From Oscillospiraceae bacterium (GTDB lineage Bacteria > Bacillota > Clostridia > Oscillospirales > Oscillospiraceae), in NCBI GenBank assembly GCA_015067565.1, contig SVMF01000013.1, positions 16,055-80,054 on the forward strand: a stretch of 64,000 nt of DNA, in the 5' to 3' direction. Of this stretch, positions 8,908-17,860 are shown piece after piece. How positions within the stretch are numbered: the first letter of the stretch is position 1; each line of letters starts with the position of its first letter. The translations under genes and the position numbers were made by a program. The notes under the pieces were generated by a model. It had not been told where the DNA came from and searched no databases. It saw only the letters and a list, made by a program, of their open reading frames with translations.

Positions 8908-11900
8908 TTAGTCCTCAAGCCACCTGTCAATATCCTTGGATTTTTTGCTGCGATCGTAGCCCAACGCAACATAAGCATTCAATAGATAACCCTTGATTGC
9001 AGCTCGTTCATAGCCTGTCATTTCCAAGTACAGCGGTTTGAAATAGGAGGTAATCTGTGATGCGAGAGTCCCTTTCTTAACGCCTCGATCCGTATAGGTT
9101 TTAATAGCCTGTTTCAGATTCTTTCCGCTCTGTACCGCAGCATAGAAGTCGTCATATTTGCTATAACCCTCTGCGCTTCCATTTGCATTTGAATAATCCC
9201 ACTTATCCAATTGCCAATATGCCTCATCTTCCGAATGCCCACCATACGAAACAAGATACGACATGGCGGTATCATCTCCGATAATGCTCTGACGATACAT
9301 TTCACCGATCACACTGCGAACGTCACTGTAGAAACTACTGTTGGCTTCTTCTGCCGACTTTCCTTTTTCTACATATCTTTGGATGATATAACTCTTGACT
9401 TCCTCCGCAGTCGCAGGCTCGTCGAGCACCGCAGCCATATAATCCTCCGCATCAAACATAGAAGGCTTACTCGGAGTAGCTTCACCATCTCCGTTTTTGT
9501 CGTTTTCAATTGCGGACATTTGGCTCTTAATTGCCGCCACAACATCATCCTGCGTGAAGCAATCTTCTGCGGTGATCGCTTTCACAAGTCCCGTATACGT
9601 AGAAATATCTCCATTCATTCGGGCAGTCGCAGCCTCTTTGATTCGCGGATCATGTTCTTTCAAGGCAGAACGCACGGCGTTGACAAAAGCACTGTCACTC
9701 TTGTAATTCTCTCGCAAAGCCGCCAAACGCCCTTTGTCGCCACGAATCATAGCTTCATACAGTTTCTCAGATTTCGACTGCTCTTCGCCGTTGAATCCAC
9801 GCACAAAAGCATCTAATACACCCTGAGGCTCTATATCATCCGTTGCGGCAATATACACATTGTAGATTCCTCTTGCATCCTTCATCAGATTCTTAACTGG
9901 CAGACCGAAAGCGGCTGCAAACGAGCCTGCAAAGTTCTCGATCTTTTTCCATGTCGTAACCTTATCGCTGCCCAGATTATCATAAGCGGAAATAATGTTG
10001 GAGATCACCTCCATGTCGGGGCGAGTGACATCCCAGCCTTCGACCATGGACATAATATCTCTCACATAGGGAATCATGTTCAGAACATTGAGTTCCGATG
10101 AGAGCTTACCTCCGAATTGTTCTGCCCATTTTTCTGTCCAGGACTCATCATCATCGTCATCACGGTTTGCATAAATGACCGAGGCGGCAGCAGCGGCGGC
10201 CACGGTAGATACAAACACAGAGGCAACCACTCTTGCGGCATGTCCCTTGCTTCCGCCACGCTTTGCTTGCAAAATTGCATCAAAGAGCATGTTGATCGAT
10301 GTCGTAGGCTCACCCATAAAAGAGGTAGCAAACTTATTCAGTTCACTTTTGCTGCGCATCAGACCGCTTTTCGCATTCACAGAATCGTATACCTGCGTTA
10401 ACGCAACAACTTCCGTAAAGCGTTCGCCGCAGCGTTTGAGATACGCTTCCGTACTCTCAAAATCCCCCTCTTTGGAGGCAACTTCTTTCTTGACAGCACT
10501 CCAGATCGCAGTCCAACCGAGCACGTCGCCCTTAGAGGCCAGGTACATAAACGCATCATCCGTAGCTTTGCTGCGATATGCCTTATCCGTGAAGAACCCT
10601 TTAAACTTACCGCCCACGCCCTCATATTCGGTAATGCCGATGTAGTCCTTCGTCTGACGGTTAGAGCCGACATCAAAGCCGCCCATTTCCTTGACGATGG
10701 CAATCGGTGCATACTGCTTAAGCTCATTGTACAGGTTCATGGACTCAGTTGTTTTTTCCTTTCCGCTGCGAAGGAAGGGAACGAAATAATCAGGACGGAT
10801 GTGCGCCATTGCTCGCAGAATTGCGGTCGGCTGCTGAATTGCGGTAGACAGAGAAGCCCCAACAGCAGTTTTCTTGAACTTGCTGAACCAGCTCATCATG
10901 CGCCCCTGTTCGCCGCCCATAACACCGCCGTTCAGATCTTCGATGTACTTTTGCAGATACTTCACCGCACCATTTCCGAAAGCTCCACCCAGTGTCAGCT
11001 TCATCGAAAGTTCCTGTACCTCATTTGAGTTTTCGGTATAGTTAAATACCTTGCTCAGATTTTCAATCGGAAGAACAAATGCGTGATAGGTAGACATTTT
11101 GTTGACGTGCTCCAGCCACACATCGTCGAAGTTGCTCAGCACAATCGGGTTTGATGCGTGAGGCACTGTTTCTTTTGCCATGCCCGTATTTTTTAATGAT
11201 GCCGTGGTCTGCGCTTTTTGAAGCTCAGTCTGTGCCGAATCGAGGAAATCCTGTGCAGATCGCAACGGGAAATAGAACTTCTCGTTGAACAGATCAACGC
11301 CGTACATCGCTCTGGAAACCTCGTTGCCCTTCTTGCCCATCTGCGACAGATATTCCTGCATCGCTTCGGCATACGCTTTTTGCTCCGGTGTCAGTGTTTC
11401 AATGATGCGGCTCAAAAGATCGATGTCCACACGGTACGTCTCGCTCTGATTTGCAATTCGCGCCATGTCAAATTTATGTTTTTTGAAGGTCTCCGAACGG
11501 TTAAAGATAAAGCCACCCTTGAGCTTATCGTCCCAGGCATCGGAATACACCTGTTCAAAATCGCACTGTTGCAGCAGAACAGGCATAACAGAAGAGAGGG
11601 TTTTCGCCTCTTGAACGTCGTTTTTCTCTCTGGGCAGGATGTTGGGCGCAGGGAAATTGTCCATTGCATCGGCGTGCTTATTGGCAATGGAGTTAAACAG
11701 CCACGCACTGACAGGTTCGACCTGTTCTCCTTCCTCCTTCGAGCGCAAATACTCCCAGTGACGAAGCTTGTACCACTGCTCATTGCGAATTAGGCGCTGT
11801 TCCAGGTTTGCCTTGCCTGCCTTGTATTTCTGCAAGATCTGATAAGCTTCCTGCACCTGTTTCTGTCCGATCACCTCTTGCGCCGCCTCAAAATTCCCCT

Positions 11901-12039
11901 TTGAATGAGGAGCGAAGCTACCAAGTTGGTCACCCATAGGCGCATCCATTGCAGGAGTGCCACTCATCTGCAGATCACCTCCCTGCATCTTGTCATCTTT
12001 TCCACGCAGCCTATCACGCATTGCGCTGAATATCGACAT
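8908..12039 (-). CDS. chimeric ORF: portal-like N-terminus (~175 aa) fused in frame to the C-terminus of a giant phage polyvalent/internal virion protein
   Basis: Residues ~75-175 (RNEQWYKLRHWEYLRS...VEPVSAWLFNSIANKHADAMDNFPAPNILPREKNDVQEAKTLSSVMPVLLQQCDFEQVYSDAWDDKLK) look portal-like; from FIFNRSETFKKHKF on the sequence resembles giant phage polyvalent proteins. Confidence 0.65.
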   Translation of the reverse strand: MSIFSAMRDRLRGKDDKMQGGDLQMSGTPAMDAPMGDQLGSFAPHSKGNFEAAQEVIGQKQVQEAYQILQKYKAGKANLEQRLIRNEQWYKLRHWEYLRSKEEGEQVEPVSAWLFNSIANKHADAMDNFPAPNILPREKNDVQEAKTLSSVMPVLLQQCDFEQVYSDAWDDKLKGGFIFNRSETFKKHKFDMARIANQSETYRVDIDLLSRIIETLTPEQKAYAEAMQEYLSQMGKKGNEVSRAMYGVDLFNEKFYFPLRSAQDFLDSAQTELQKAQTTASLKNTGMAKETVPHASNPIVLSNFDDVWLEHVNKMSTYHAFVLPIENLSKVFNYTENSNEVQELSMKLTLGGAFGNGAVKYLQKYIEDLNGGVMGGEQGRMMSWFSKFKKTAVGASLSTAIQQPTAILRAMAHIRPDYFVPFLRSGKEKTTESMNLYNELKQYAPIAIVKEMGGFDVGSNRQTKDYIGITEYEGVGGKFKGFFTDKAYRSKATDDAFMYLASKGDVLGWTAIWSAVKKEVASKEGDFESTEAYLKRCGERFTEVVALTQVYDSVNAKSGLMRSKSELNKFATSFMGEPTTSINMLFDAILQAKRGGSKGHAARVVASVFVSTVAAAAAASVIYANRDDDDDESWTEKWAEQFGGKLSSELNVLNMIPYVRDIMSMVEGWDVTRPDMEVISNIISAYDNLGSDKVTTWKKIENFAGSFAAAFGLPVKNLMKDARGIYNVYIAATDDIEPQGVLDAFVRGFNGEEQSKSEKLYEAMIRGDKGRLAALRENYKSDSAFVNAVRSALKEHDPRIKEAATARMNGDISTYTGLVKAITAEDCFTQDDVVAAIKSQMSAIENDKNGDGEATPSKPSMFDAEDYMAAVLDEPATAEEVKSYIIQRYVEKGKSAEEANSSFYSDVRSVIGEMYRQSIIGDDTAMSYLVSYGGHSEDEAYWQLDKWDYSNANGSAEGYSKYDDFYAAVQSGKNLKQAIKTYTDRGVKKGTLASQITSYFKPLYLEMTGYERAAIKGYLLNAYVALGYDRSKKSKDIDRWLED

Positions 12040-13450
12040 TGGAAATCATCTCCATTCTCGGCCTTTTCGTGGCCGGCAAAATATCCGTTTTCGGAATATC
12101 GAGGAACAAGCTCCTCGGATCGGTATCGTAATCGTCAGGCGCAGGGGCGATTCTCGGCTTGATTGGCCTCGACATCAGGAAATATCGCACCTCGTCAGCA
12201 ACATGGTCCTCCCCAGCCGTGTCCAGATCTTCAGGTTTGTGCTCGTCATACATCAATAGCGGCATCGTGCGGATAAACGCCTTGCAGTTGCTGAAAATAT
12301 ACATCATCGGAAATCCGTTCGGGTCAAATTGAAGCCGATAGTGAACTTGCATCCAGCCGGGGATGCGTTTGTGATCGCCCTTTTGGAAGAACACCTGATG
12401 TTTTGCCGCAACATCGGCAATGCTCTCACCGGTCTCAGCATCCCAAATGGCAGGATCGGCAACACCGCTGATCTTTTTTCCTTTGAGTAACGGATGCTCC
12501 GTTTCGATGCGGTGAATTTCCGCAAACACCTGCGGAGGGGTCCATTTCACTCCCTCATTTGGCGTTTTCGTGCAGCCGTAAAGCTCCAATATGCGGTAAA
12601 CGACGCCCTCATAATCGACAGCCCACCAGCCACAGGAAAACGGCTTGTTGTAGCCCCAGTCGAACGATCTGTATATCTTCCACGCAGGGTCGATGGCAAA
12701 GGGATCTATCACATGGCTCCATTGCCTGTCTGCATAGTGTTCGGGTCTGTCAAAGAAATCTTCAAAGAACTGTCCCTCAAACACATTCCAGTCACCTTCC
12801 AGCCATGCTTTTCTGAGCTTCGGTGGCAGAGCTTCGAGCTGTTTGACATAGTCGGGCTGACATTCGAGCAGGATGTGGTTGTCCTGCACACGGCTCTGAA
12901 TGAATTCGTATTCCTGCGGATCTTCTCCGACTTCATACTTGCGGTCGATGAAGATGCGCTTGATGTAGTGATGCCCCTGCCCACCGGGGTTGCAGGTGTA
13001 GTAAATGCGTTTCGGAAAATCGTTGACACCGCGCAAGCATGCGGTGATGGTTTTCATCTGATATTCCGAAAGCTGTGTTGCCTCGTCGAGAAAGATCACA
13101 TCGTATTCCACACCCTGCAAGCGGTCTAAGTCGCCGTCTTTTGCACAGTAGGTAAAGTTGATGCTTGAGCCGTTGGCAAATTTGAGCACCTTGTCTTTGT
13201 CGTTGTAACGGGCAATGTTCAAAAGCTCTGCTTTGAGGATGTTGATGTGATTGTTGATCAGCTCGGGATAGGTGCGGCGCACGATCAGGATGCGGATCCC
13301 CTTGTAGCGCAGGGCAAGTAGTTTTGCCTTTGTGCGAACACTCCAGCTCTTGCCGCCGCCACGGGCACCACCGAAGCCAATGTGTTTTTTGTTCGCTTTT
13401 AGAAACTCCTTTTGTTTTGGCTGCGCCTCGGGAATAAATAGCTTTTTCAT
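12014..13450 (-). CDS. phage terminase large subunit
   Basis: KEFLKANKKHIGFGGARGGGKSWSVRTKAKLLAL...ILIVRRTYPELINNHI...YDVIFLDEATQLSE...RIYYTCNPGG: Walker A/B and terminase motifs. Confidence 0.93.
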   Translation of the reverse strand: MKKLFIPEAQPKQKEFLKANKKHIGFGGARGGGKSWSVRTKAKLLALRYKGIRILIVRRTYPELINNHINILKAELLNIARYNDKDKVLKFANGSSINFTYCAKDGDLDRLQGVEYDVIFLDEATQLSEYQMKTITACLRGVNDFPKRIYYTCNPGGQGHHYIKRIFIDRKYEVGEDPQEYEFIQSRVQDNHILLECQPDYVKQLEALPPKLRKAWLEGDWNVFEGQFFEDFFDRPEHYADRQWSHVIDPFAIDPAWKIYRSFDWGYNKPFSCGWWAVDYEGVVYRILELYGCTKTPNEGVKWTPPQVFAEIHRIETEHPLLKGKKISGVADPAIWDAETGESIADVAAKHQVFFQKGDHKRIPGWMQVHYRLQFDPNGFPMMYIFSNCKAFIRTMPLLMYDEHKPEDLDTAGEDHVADEVRYFLMSRPIKPRIAPAPDDYDTDPRSLFLDIPKTDILPATKRPRMEMISNVDIQRNA

Positions 13451-14034
13451 TGGCTGAACTCCTCAGCATTGCCGCCGAAAATAACCTCGATCTGCTTGTC
13501 ATCGTCCTGCGAAGCGGCGTGCTTTTGCAGATTGGCAATTCTCGCCTCCTGCTCTTTACGGTCGAGCTCCGAACGGAGCATTTGAACCTCTTTGAGATCC
13601 TTGAGGGCCGAAGCGATCTGCTTTAACCCCTGACGGTCAATGATCGACGTCATGCTCTGCACCGTCTCCTTCTCGCGTATAACCTCTTTGGTTGGCTTGT
13701 TCGGTCTTTCGGCGTTGTTGTATTCAATTTCCTTGACTTTTTCACTTTCTCGGACGATCTGAATGTCCAGTTCCTCCACAGCTCTCTCCAGCTTCTGCAG
13801 CAGCCTTTCCGCCACAGCATCAAAACGAGCCATTTTTTGAGCCTGTTTCGAAGCGATTTTGTCCAGTGCTTTTGACAGCGTTTTGTCCCGATGCTGTTTT
13901 CTCATCGCAGGCCACTGCTCCGCTTTCCCCCGATTGGCAACCAATGTGCGGTTTAGCCCGTATTTTTCAGCGAGCTTCCGATAGCTCGTGTCGGTCGTAA
14001 TGTATTCGGTTTTGATCTCATTCCAATCTGCCAC
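13447..14034 (-). CDS. phage terminase small subunit
   Basis: N-terminal HTH MADWNEIKTEYITTDTSYRKLAEKYGLNRTLVANRGKAEQWPAMRKQHR; 4-bp overlap with the large subunit. Confidence 0.75.
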   Translation of the reverse strand: MADWNEIKTEYITTDTSYRKLAEKYGLNRTLVANRGKAEQWPAMRKQHRDKTLSKALDKIASKQAQKMARFDAVAERLLQKLERAVEELDIQIVRESEKVKEIEYNNAERPNKPTKEVIREKETVQSMTSIIDRQGLKQIASALKDLKEVQMLRSELDRKEQEARIANLQKHAASQDDDKQIEVIFGGNAEEFSQ

Positions 14035-14078
14035 AAACTACTCAGCCCCCTTTCTCGTCAGTCCAAGCTCTCCCTATC

Positions 14079-14196
14079 ATGTCATTGCACCCGCAAGGGG
14101 TAGACCGCATCCGTAGCGCTCCTTCGTCGCTGACGGCTGCGCACCGAGGCCGCCTTGCAGCCGTGACAATCTCAATCCACCGACTCGCGCCGTACC
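14079..14196. repeat. interspersed repeat family copy (TGTCATTGCAC..GTGACAATCTCA type)
   Basis: Shares GTCATTGCACCCGCAAGGGGTAGaCCGCATCCG with 21829-21890 and an ATTG..GTGnCAATCTCA pattern with 14571-14612. Confidence 0.6.
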
Positions 14197-14294
14197 CCCT
14201 ACGTTGTCATTGCAGAAGTTTCCGTTCCACGCACCAAATTTCACCCCCATCATACACCCTCACCCCTCAAAAATTAAATCCCCCCCTCTTCGTC

Positions 14295-14332
14295 GGTGCA
14301 AGCTTCATATTTTTCGCTTCGCTGCAAGCAGC
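14295..14332 (+). repeat. 38-bp direct repeat copy 1
   Basis: GGTGCAAGCTTCATATTTTTCGCTTCGCTGCAAGCAGC; near identical at 14409-14446. Confidence 0.85.
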
Positions 14333-14408
14333 AAAGCTCAGTCATTACGCTGCACCTCCTCTCCGAAATGCATCCACTGTGTTGGGATGCCTTTCGGTTT
14401 TTCTTTTT

Positions 14409-14446
14409 GGTGCAAGCTCCATATTTTTCGCTTCGCTGCAAGCAGC
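14409..14446 (+). repeat. 38-bp direct repeat copy 2
   Basis: GGTGCAAGCTCCATATTTTTCGCTTCGCTGCAAGCAGC; one mismatch to 14295-14332. Confidence 0.85.
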
Positions 14447-14570
14447 CATTGAACATTTCCTTGCACCGCACGCATCAAAGCCTTCCCCTTGAGGGGAAGG
14501 TGGCACGGCGCAAGCCGTGACGGATGAGGTGTCCGTGCAGGAACTACCTGTGGTCGCCATGCAGCTCCCT

Positions 14571-14612
14571 AACATGTCATTGCGAGGCCGCCTTGCGGCC
14601 GTGGCAATCTCA
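14571..14612. repeat. interspersed repeat copy (TGTCATTGCGAGGCCGCCTTGCGGCCGTGGCAATCTCA)
   Basis: Palindromic core GGCCGCCTTGCGGCC; same family as 14079-14196 and 21829-21890. Confidence 0.6.
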
Positions 14613-14682
14613 AACCGCCAATCACCTCCGCACTCACATAAAAAACGGCTCCCACCCGATTTCTCGGGCAGAAGCCGTACGC

Positions 14683-14916
14683 CTATTCATATTTCTTCGC
14701 CAACATCATCGCAATCGGACATTGCTCCCAATTTTTGCAGCAGCAAAACCGTTGCTTAAAGTCCGTTTTTCGTTCCTGCGAGCCAAAGAACTGCGCAAGA
14801 TTTGATCCTTCTTCGACCCCTTCGCAAAACAGTCGCATCGAATCTTCCTTGCGATAAAACGGGCATTGCGCATATTTCGAAACATACTGTTTCACTCTCG
14901 GCACCTCCAAATTCAA
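14683..14916 (-). CDS. phage Cys-rich hypothetical protein
   Basis: MNLEVPRVKQYVSKYAQCPFYRKEDSMRLFCEGV...CCCKNWEQCPIAMM. Confidence 0.55.
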   Translation of the reverse strand: MNLEVPRVKQYVSKYAQCPFYRKEDSMRLFCEGVEEGSNLAQFFGSQERKTDFKQRFCCCKNWEQCPIAMMLAKKYE

Positions 14917-15122
14917 ATCAAATCAAACATCGAAAACAAATGCGGCTCCTCCGTTTCAAAATCTTTCAGATACCCGACCGCATCTCGGAAATAGTCGTTG
15001 TTGAGCTCAATGGTATATCCCTTACGCCCTGCTTTCATCGCTTGCAGCGCAACAGTACCCAAACCGCCGAAGGGATCCAATACCAAATCACCCTCGTTGC
15101 TGTAGCGGTTGATCAGCCTCAT
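14913..15122 (-). pseudogene. C-terminal fragment of a phage DNA methyltransferase
   Basis: INRYSNEGDLVLDPFGGLGTVALQAMKAGRKGYTIELNNDYF: SAM-binding motif of adenine/N4-cytosine methyltransferases; the catalytic DPPY half is missing. Confidence 0.65.
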
Positions 15123-15508
15123 TACTCTCCACCTCCGATCAATTCGGGATTGTCGTGGATGTTGCCGATGACTTCTAAATCAGTTCCATTGATGTTCGAA
15201 TGGAAATCAACACAAAATCCATCTGCTTCAACCTGAAAACCGCCATCGTCATAAGCAACAATTCCGATTTCCTCATCTTCTGTGAGAATATCAACAATAT
15301 CCCCCTCAAAAATCTTATTTCCGTTCTTGTCGGTCAAGCCTGTATACTGACCGACAGAAGCAGGATTAACAATCGTTTTTGTCATTTCCACAAAGCTATC
15401 GTTCTCTGAATAGCAGATATCGGTAGCTCCGTCAGGCCACACAACCAGCGAACCTTCAACCCATTCGCCGTTATTCCGCTTTCCACGAAACAAAATCTCA
15501 CGCATCAT
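15122..15508 (-). CDS. YopX family phage protein
   Basis: MREILFRGKRNNGEWVEGSLVVW...VNPASVGQYTGLTDKNGNKIFEGDIVDI...EVIGNIHDNPEL. Confidence 0.88.
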   Translation of the reverse strand: MMREILFRGKRNNGEWVEGSLVVWPDGATDICYSENDSFVEMTKTIVNPASVGQYTGLTDKNGNKIFEGDIVDILTEDEEIGIVAYDDGGFQVEADGFCVDFHSNINGTDLEVIGNIHDNPELIGGGE

Positions 15509-15782
15509 CGGTTCTCCTTTCTCCGTATGAACAGAAATCGTCCAGTTTAGGTTCGTTGTCAGGGTGTGATGTATCAATCGCACAGCCGCACCAGCTACCA
15601 TCATTATTAGGTGCATACCACTGGCAATCCTTGCACCGAACCACAGGCACGGCATCCACGGTGGGCAATTTAGCTAATTCATCAGCCGCTGCAAAAAGGC
15701 CAAAAGAAAATGTAGTCGGATATTTTGCTACACATTTGCCTCTCAGAAGCTTAATTGCTTCATCCAAATCAATCAGCCTCAT
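15498..15782 (-). CDS. phage hypothetical protein, Zn-binding cysteines
   Basis: MRLIDLDEAIKLLRGKC...LPTVDAVPVVRCKDCQWYAPNNDGSWCGC. Confidence 0.6.
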   Translation of the reverse strand: MRLIDLDEAIKLLRGKCVAKYPTTFSFGLFAAADELAKLPTVDAVPVVRCKDCQWYAPNNDGSWCGCAIDTSHPDNEPKLDDFCSYGERRTDDA

Positions 15783-15963
15783 TTTGTACCTCCTTGAAGT
15801 ACGGACACGGAGTATTTGCTTTGACGATCAGGCAGAAGCATTTTCCGTCGCCGTTCTTGTTGTCGCAAATGCCGCATTCGCCGCCGCAAACAGCTTGACA
15901 CCAGTTGTAAAAGTCATACTTGCAGGCTTGACATAAATCCTTGCTCTTGATCGGTATGCTCAT
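15769..15963 (-). CDS. Cys-rich phage hypothetical protein
   Basis: MSIPIKSKDLCQACKYDFYNWCQAVCGGECGICDNKNGDGKCFCLI. Confidence 0.5.
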   Translation of the reverse strand: MSIPIKSKDLCQACKYDFYNWCQAVCGGECGICDNKNGDGKCFCLIVKANTPCPYFKEVQNEAD

Positions 15964-16682
15964 TCTTCCCCCTCCTGCAAAGCCGCTTGAATGGCTTTTC
16001 TTTCGAGGTCTGACAGCTCGCCGTCATGCGACTGATACTGCGCCGCCTTGTTTGCCCGACTGTTTCGGCTGCATTGTCCGTCCTCCTGCCACCAGCGGAT
16101 GATTGTGCCATAATGGTCGTACACCTTGGCACCCGTCCTGGAAATAAAATCGCTCAGTCTTTCCACATAGCGGTAGAAAGCCGTCTGTCCCATTTGTCGG
16201 ATCAAAATGTCGACCTCATATTCGTCCAGAAACACATTTTTACTCTCGCCTAGTGCGAGCAACGGGGAAGCACTCCCCTCACCATCAACATCAGTATCAT
16301 TATCAATATCAGTATTAGCCTTTTCCTTTACCTCTACATCCCTTGCGTTTTCCCCTTGCTTCGGTTTTGCTTTCGGTTTGCTTGCGTTTTGCTTTCCGTT
16401 TGCTTTGCCCCCCTGCTTGCCGCTGGCAGCTTTTTTTCTGCCCGAATCCAAGGTCGGTCGAATGAGCTCAAATGCAGTCGTAGCAGGGGCGGACAGCCCT
16501 TTCGGCTCCGTCTCGTAAAGCGCATACTCGCACACGGCAAGAATGATCGCAGCACGATCTCTTTTGTTCAGATTCTGTATCGCATCGAAATACGAACGAT
16601 AGAATGTAAATTGGTTTCTCACCTCTGCCAAAGCCGTTTCCTCACTTTCCGCAAGCTGTAACACGCACGTGTTTTGGCACAA
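15960..16682 (-). CDS. phage replication-associated protein (DUF6291-like N-terminus)
   Basis: RNQFTFYRSYFDAIQNLNKRDRAAIILAVCEYALYETEPKGLSAPATTAFELIRPTLDSGRKKAASGKQGGKAN; true start may lie 3' of the first ATG. Confidence 0.6.
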   Translation of the reverse strand: MCQNTCVLQLAESEETALAEVRNQFTFYRSYFDAIQNLNKRDRAAIILAVCEYALYETEPKGLSAPATTAFELIRPTLDSGRKKAASGKQGGKANGKQNASKPKAKPKQGENARDVEVKEKANTDIDNDTDVDGEGSASPLLALGESKNVFLDEYEVDILIRQMGQTAFYRYVERLSDFISRTGAKVYDHYGTIIRWWQEDGQCSRNSRANKAAQYQSHDGELSDLERKAIQAALQEGEE

Positions 16683-17340
16683 CTCGCATCACTTTGTAGA
16701 TAAAATTGCCTTCGTGACTGGTCGCATCGGACAGATGCAGAAGAAAAATCTCTCTGCATTTTTCCAAATCCAACCGCTTCAGATATTCGCACAACCGCCT
16801 GATTTCCATGTGGCTGTTTTCGATTCTGTGCCTGGTTTTCTCGGGCATACGCTCCGACCGAGATAAAATATCGGCATCGTAATTGCTCTCAATAGCAAGC
16901 ATCGTCAGCTCCTCAAATTGGTAGCCCAAATTGACCGTATCGGTCGCAAAAGCGAGGCTTTCTCCGTCAACCCGGCTCTTGATGTAGAAGCCTAACGGCT
17001 CTTGTGCATCGTGGAAGGTCTCAAACGGCACGATGTCCATCGTCCCGACCGAAAACTGCCGCCTTGCCTCGATCACTTCCACCCCGTCAAGCTCCAACGC
17101 CTGCGCCGTACCCTCGCTCATAAACACCGTCAGACCACTTTTAATGAGCTCCTGCACGCACTTCGAGTGATCCTTGTGTTCGTGGCTCAGAAGGCAAGCA
17201 TCGATCTCAGAGAGCTGAAAATCGAGTTTCTTTTGCAGTGTCCGAAAGGCCAGCCCACATTCCAAAAGTATTCTCGTTTGACCGTCAGAAACGGCATAAC
17301 AATTACCAGCCGAACTACTTGCATACGAATAGAATTCCAT
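16642..17340 (-). CDS. MBL-fold metallo-hydrolase (phage)
   Basis: MEFYSYASSSAGNCYAVSDGQTRILLECGLAFRTLQKKL...LLSHEHKDHSK. Confidence 0.88.
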   Translation of the reverse strand: MEFYSYASSSAGNCYAVSDGQTRILLECGLAFRTLQKKLDFQLSEIDACLLSHEHKDHSKCVQELIKSGLTVFMSEGTAQALELDGVEVIEARRQFSVGTMDIVPFETFHDAQEPLGFYIKSRVDGESLAFATDTVNLGYQFEELTMLAIESNYDADILSRSERMPEKTRHRIENSHMEIRRLCEYLKRLDLEKCREIFLLHLSDATSHEGNFIYKVMRVVPKHVRVTACGK

Positions 17341-17860
17341 TTTTCTTTCGCCTCCGATCGTCTATAGCTTTTCGGATATTCTCCTCCATCGTGATCCACT
17401 GGCAGTTGGAAGGCTCATAATTTCCATCGACATTGATTCGGTCAATGGTAAGGTCATCCGTATAGCCATTAGCCATGGCCCACTCGTAGAAGGGTGGGAA
17501 CTGATGCCATTCCTCGCAAACCGAAATACCACGACCTCCATATGCCATATAGCAGATATCTTTTTTCCTTCTACAACGGTTAAGCATACCCTGCCAAATC
17601 CCATATAATCTTGGATTCGCCTTTTTCAGACCGTGCTTAACACTGGGTTTGTTTTTTCGCATGAGCTCTACTACCAAACAACCGCATGACGTTGATCGAC
17701 CAGAGCGCAAATTGTAGCCATTCACGCTCTTAATTGTTCCGCAATTGCACACGCAAAACCAGTTTGCATCTCCACTACTTGTAGTATGGTCAAACCACAA
17801 AACCTTCCAACGCCCAAATGTTTTCCCTGTTAAGTCGATGCGTTGGCTCATATTGGACAA
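17315..17860 (-). CDS. AP2/HNH-type (homing-like) endonuclease
   Basis: LTGKTFGRWKVLWF...CNCGTIKSVNGYNLRSGRSTSCGCL; C-term RLYGIWQGMLNRC...YGGRGISVCEEW...LTIDRINVDGNYEPSNCQWIT. Confidence 0.8.
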   Translation of the reverse strand: MSNMSQRIDLTGKTFGRWKVLWFDHTTSSGDANWFCVCNCGTIKSVNGYNLRSGRSTSCGCLVVELMRKNKPSVKHGLKKANPRLYGIWQGMLNRCRRKKDICYMAYGGRGISVCEEWHQFPPFYEWAMANGYTDDLTIDRINVDGNYEPSNCQWITMEENIRKAIDDRRRKKNGILFVCK

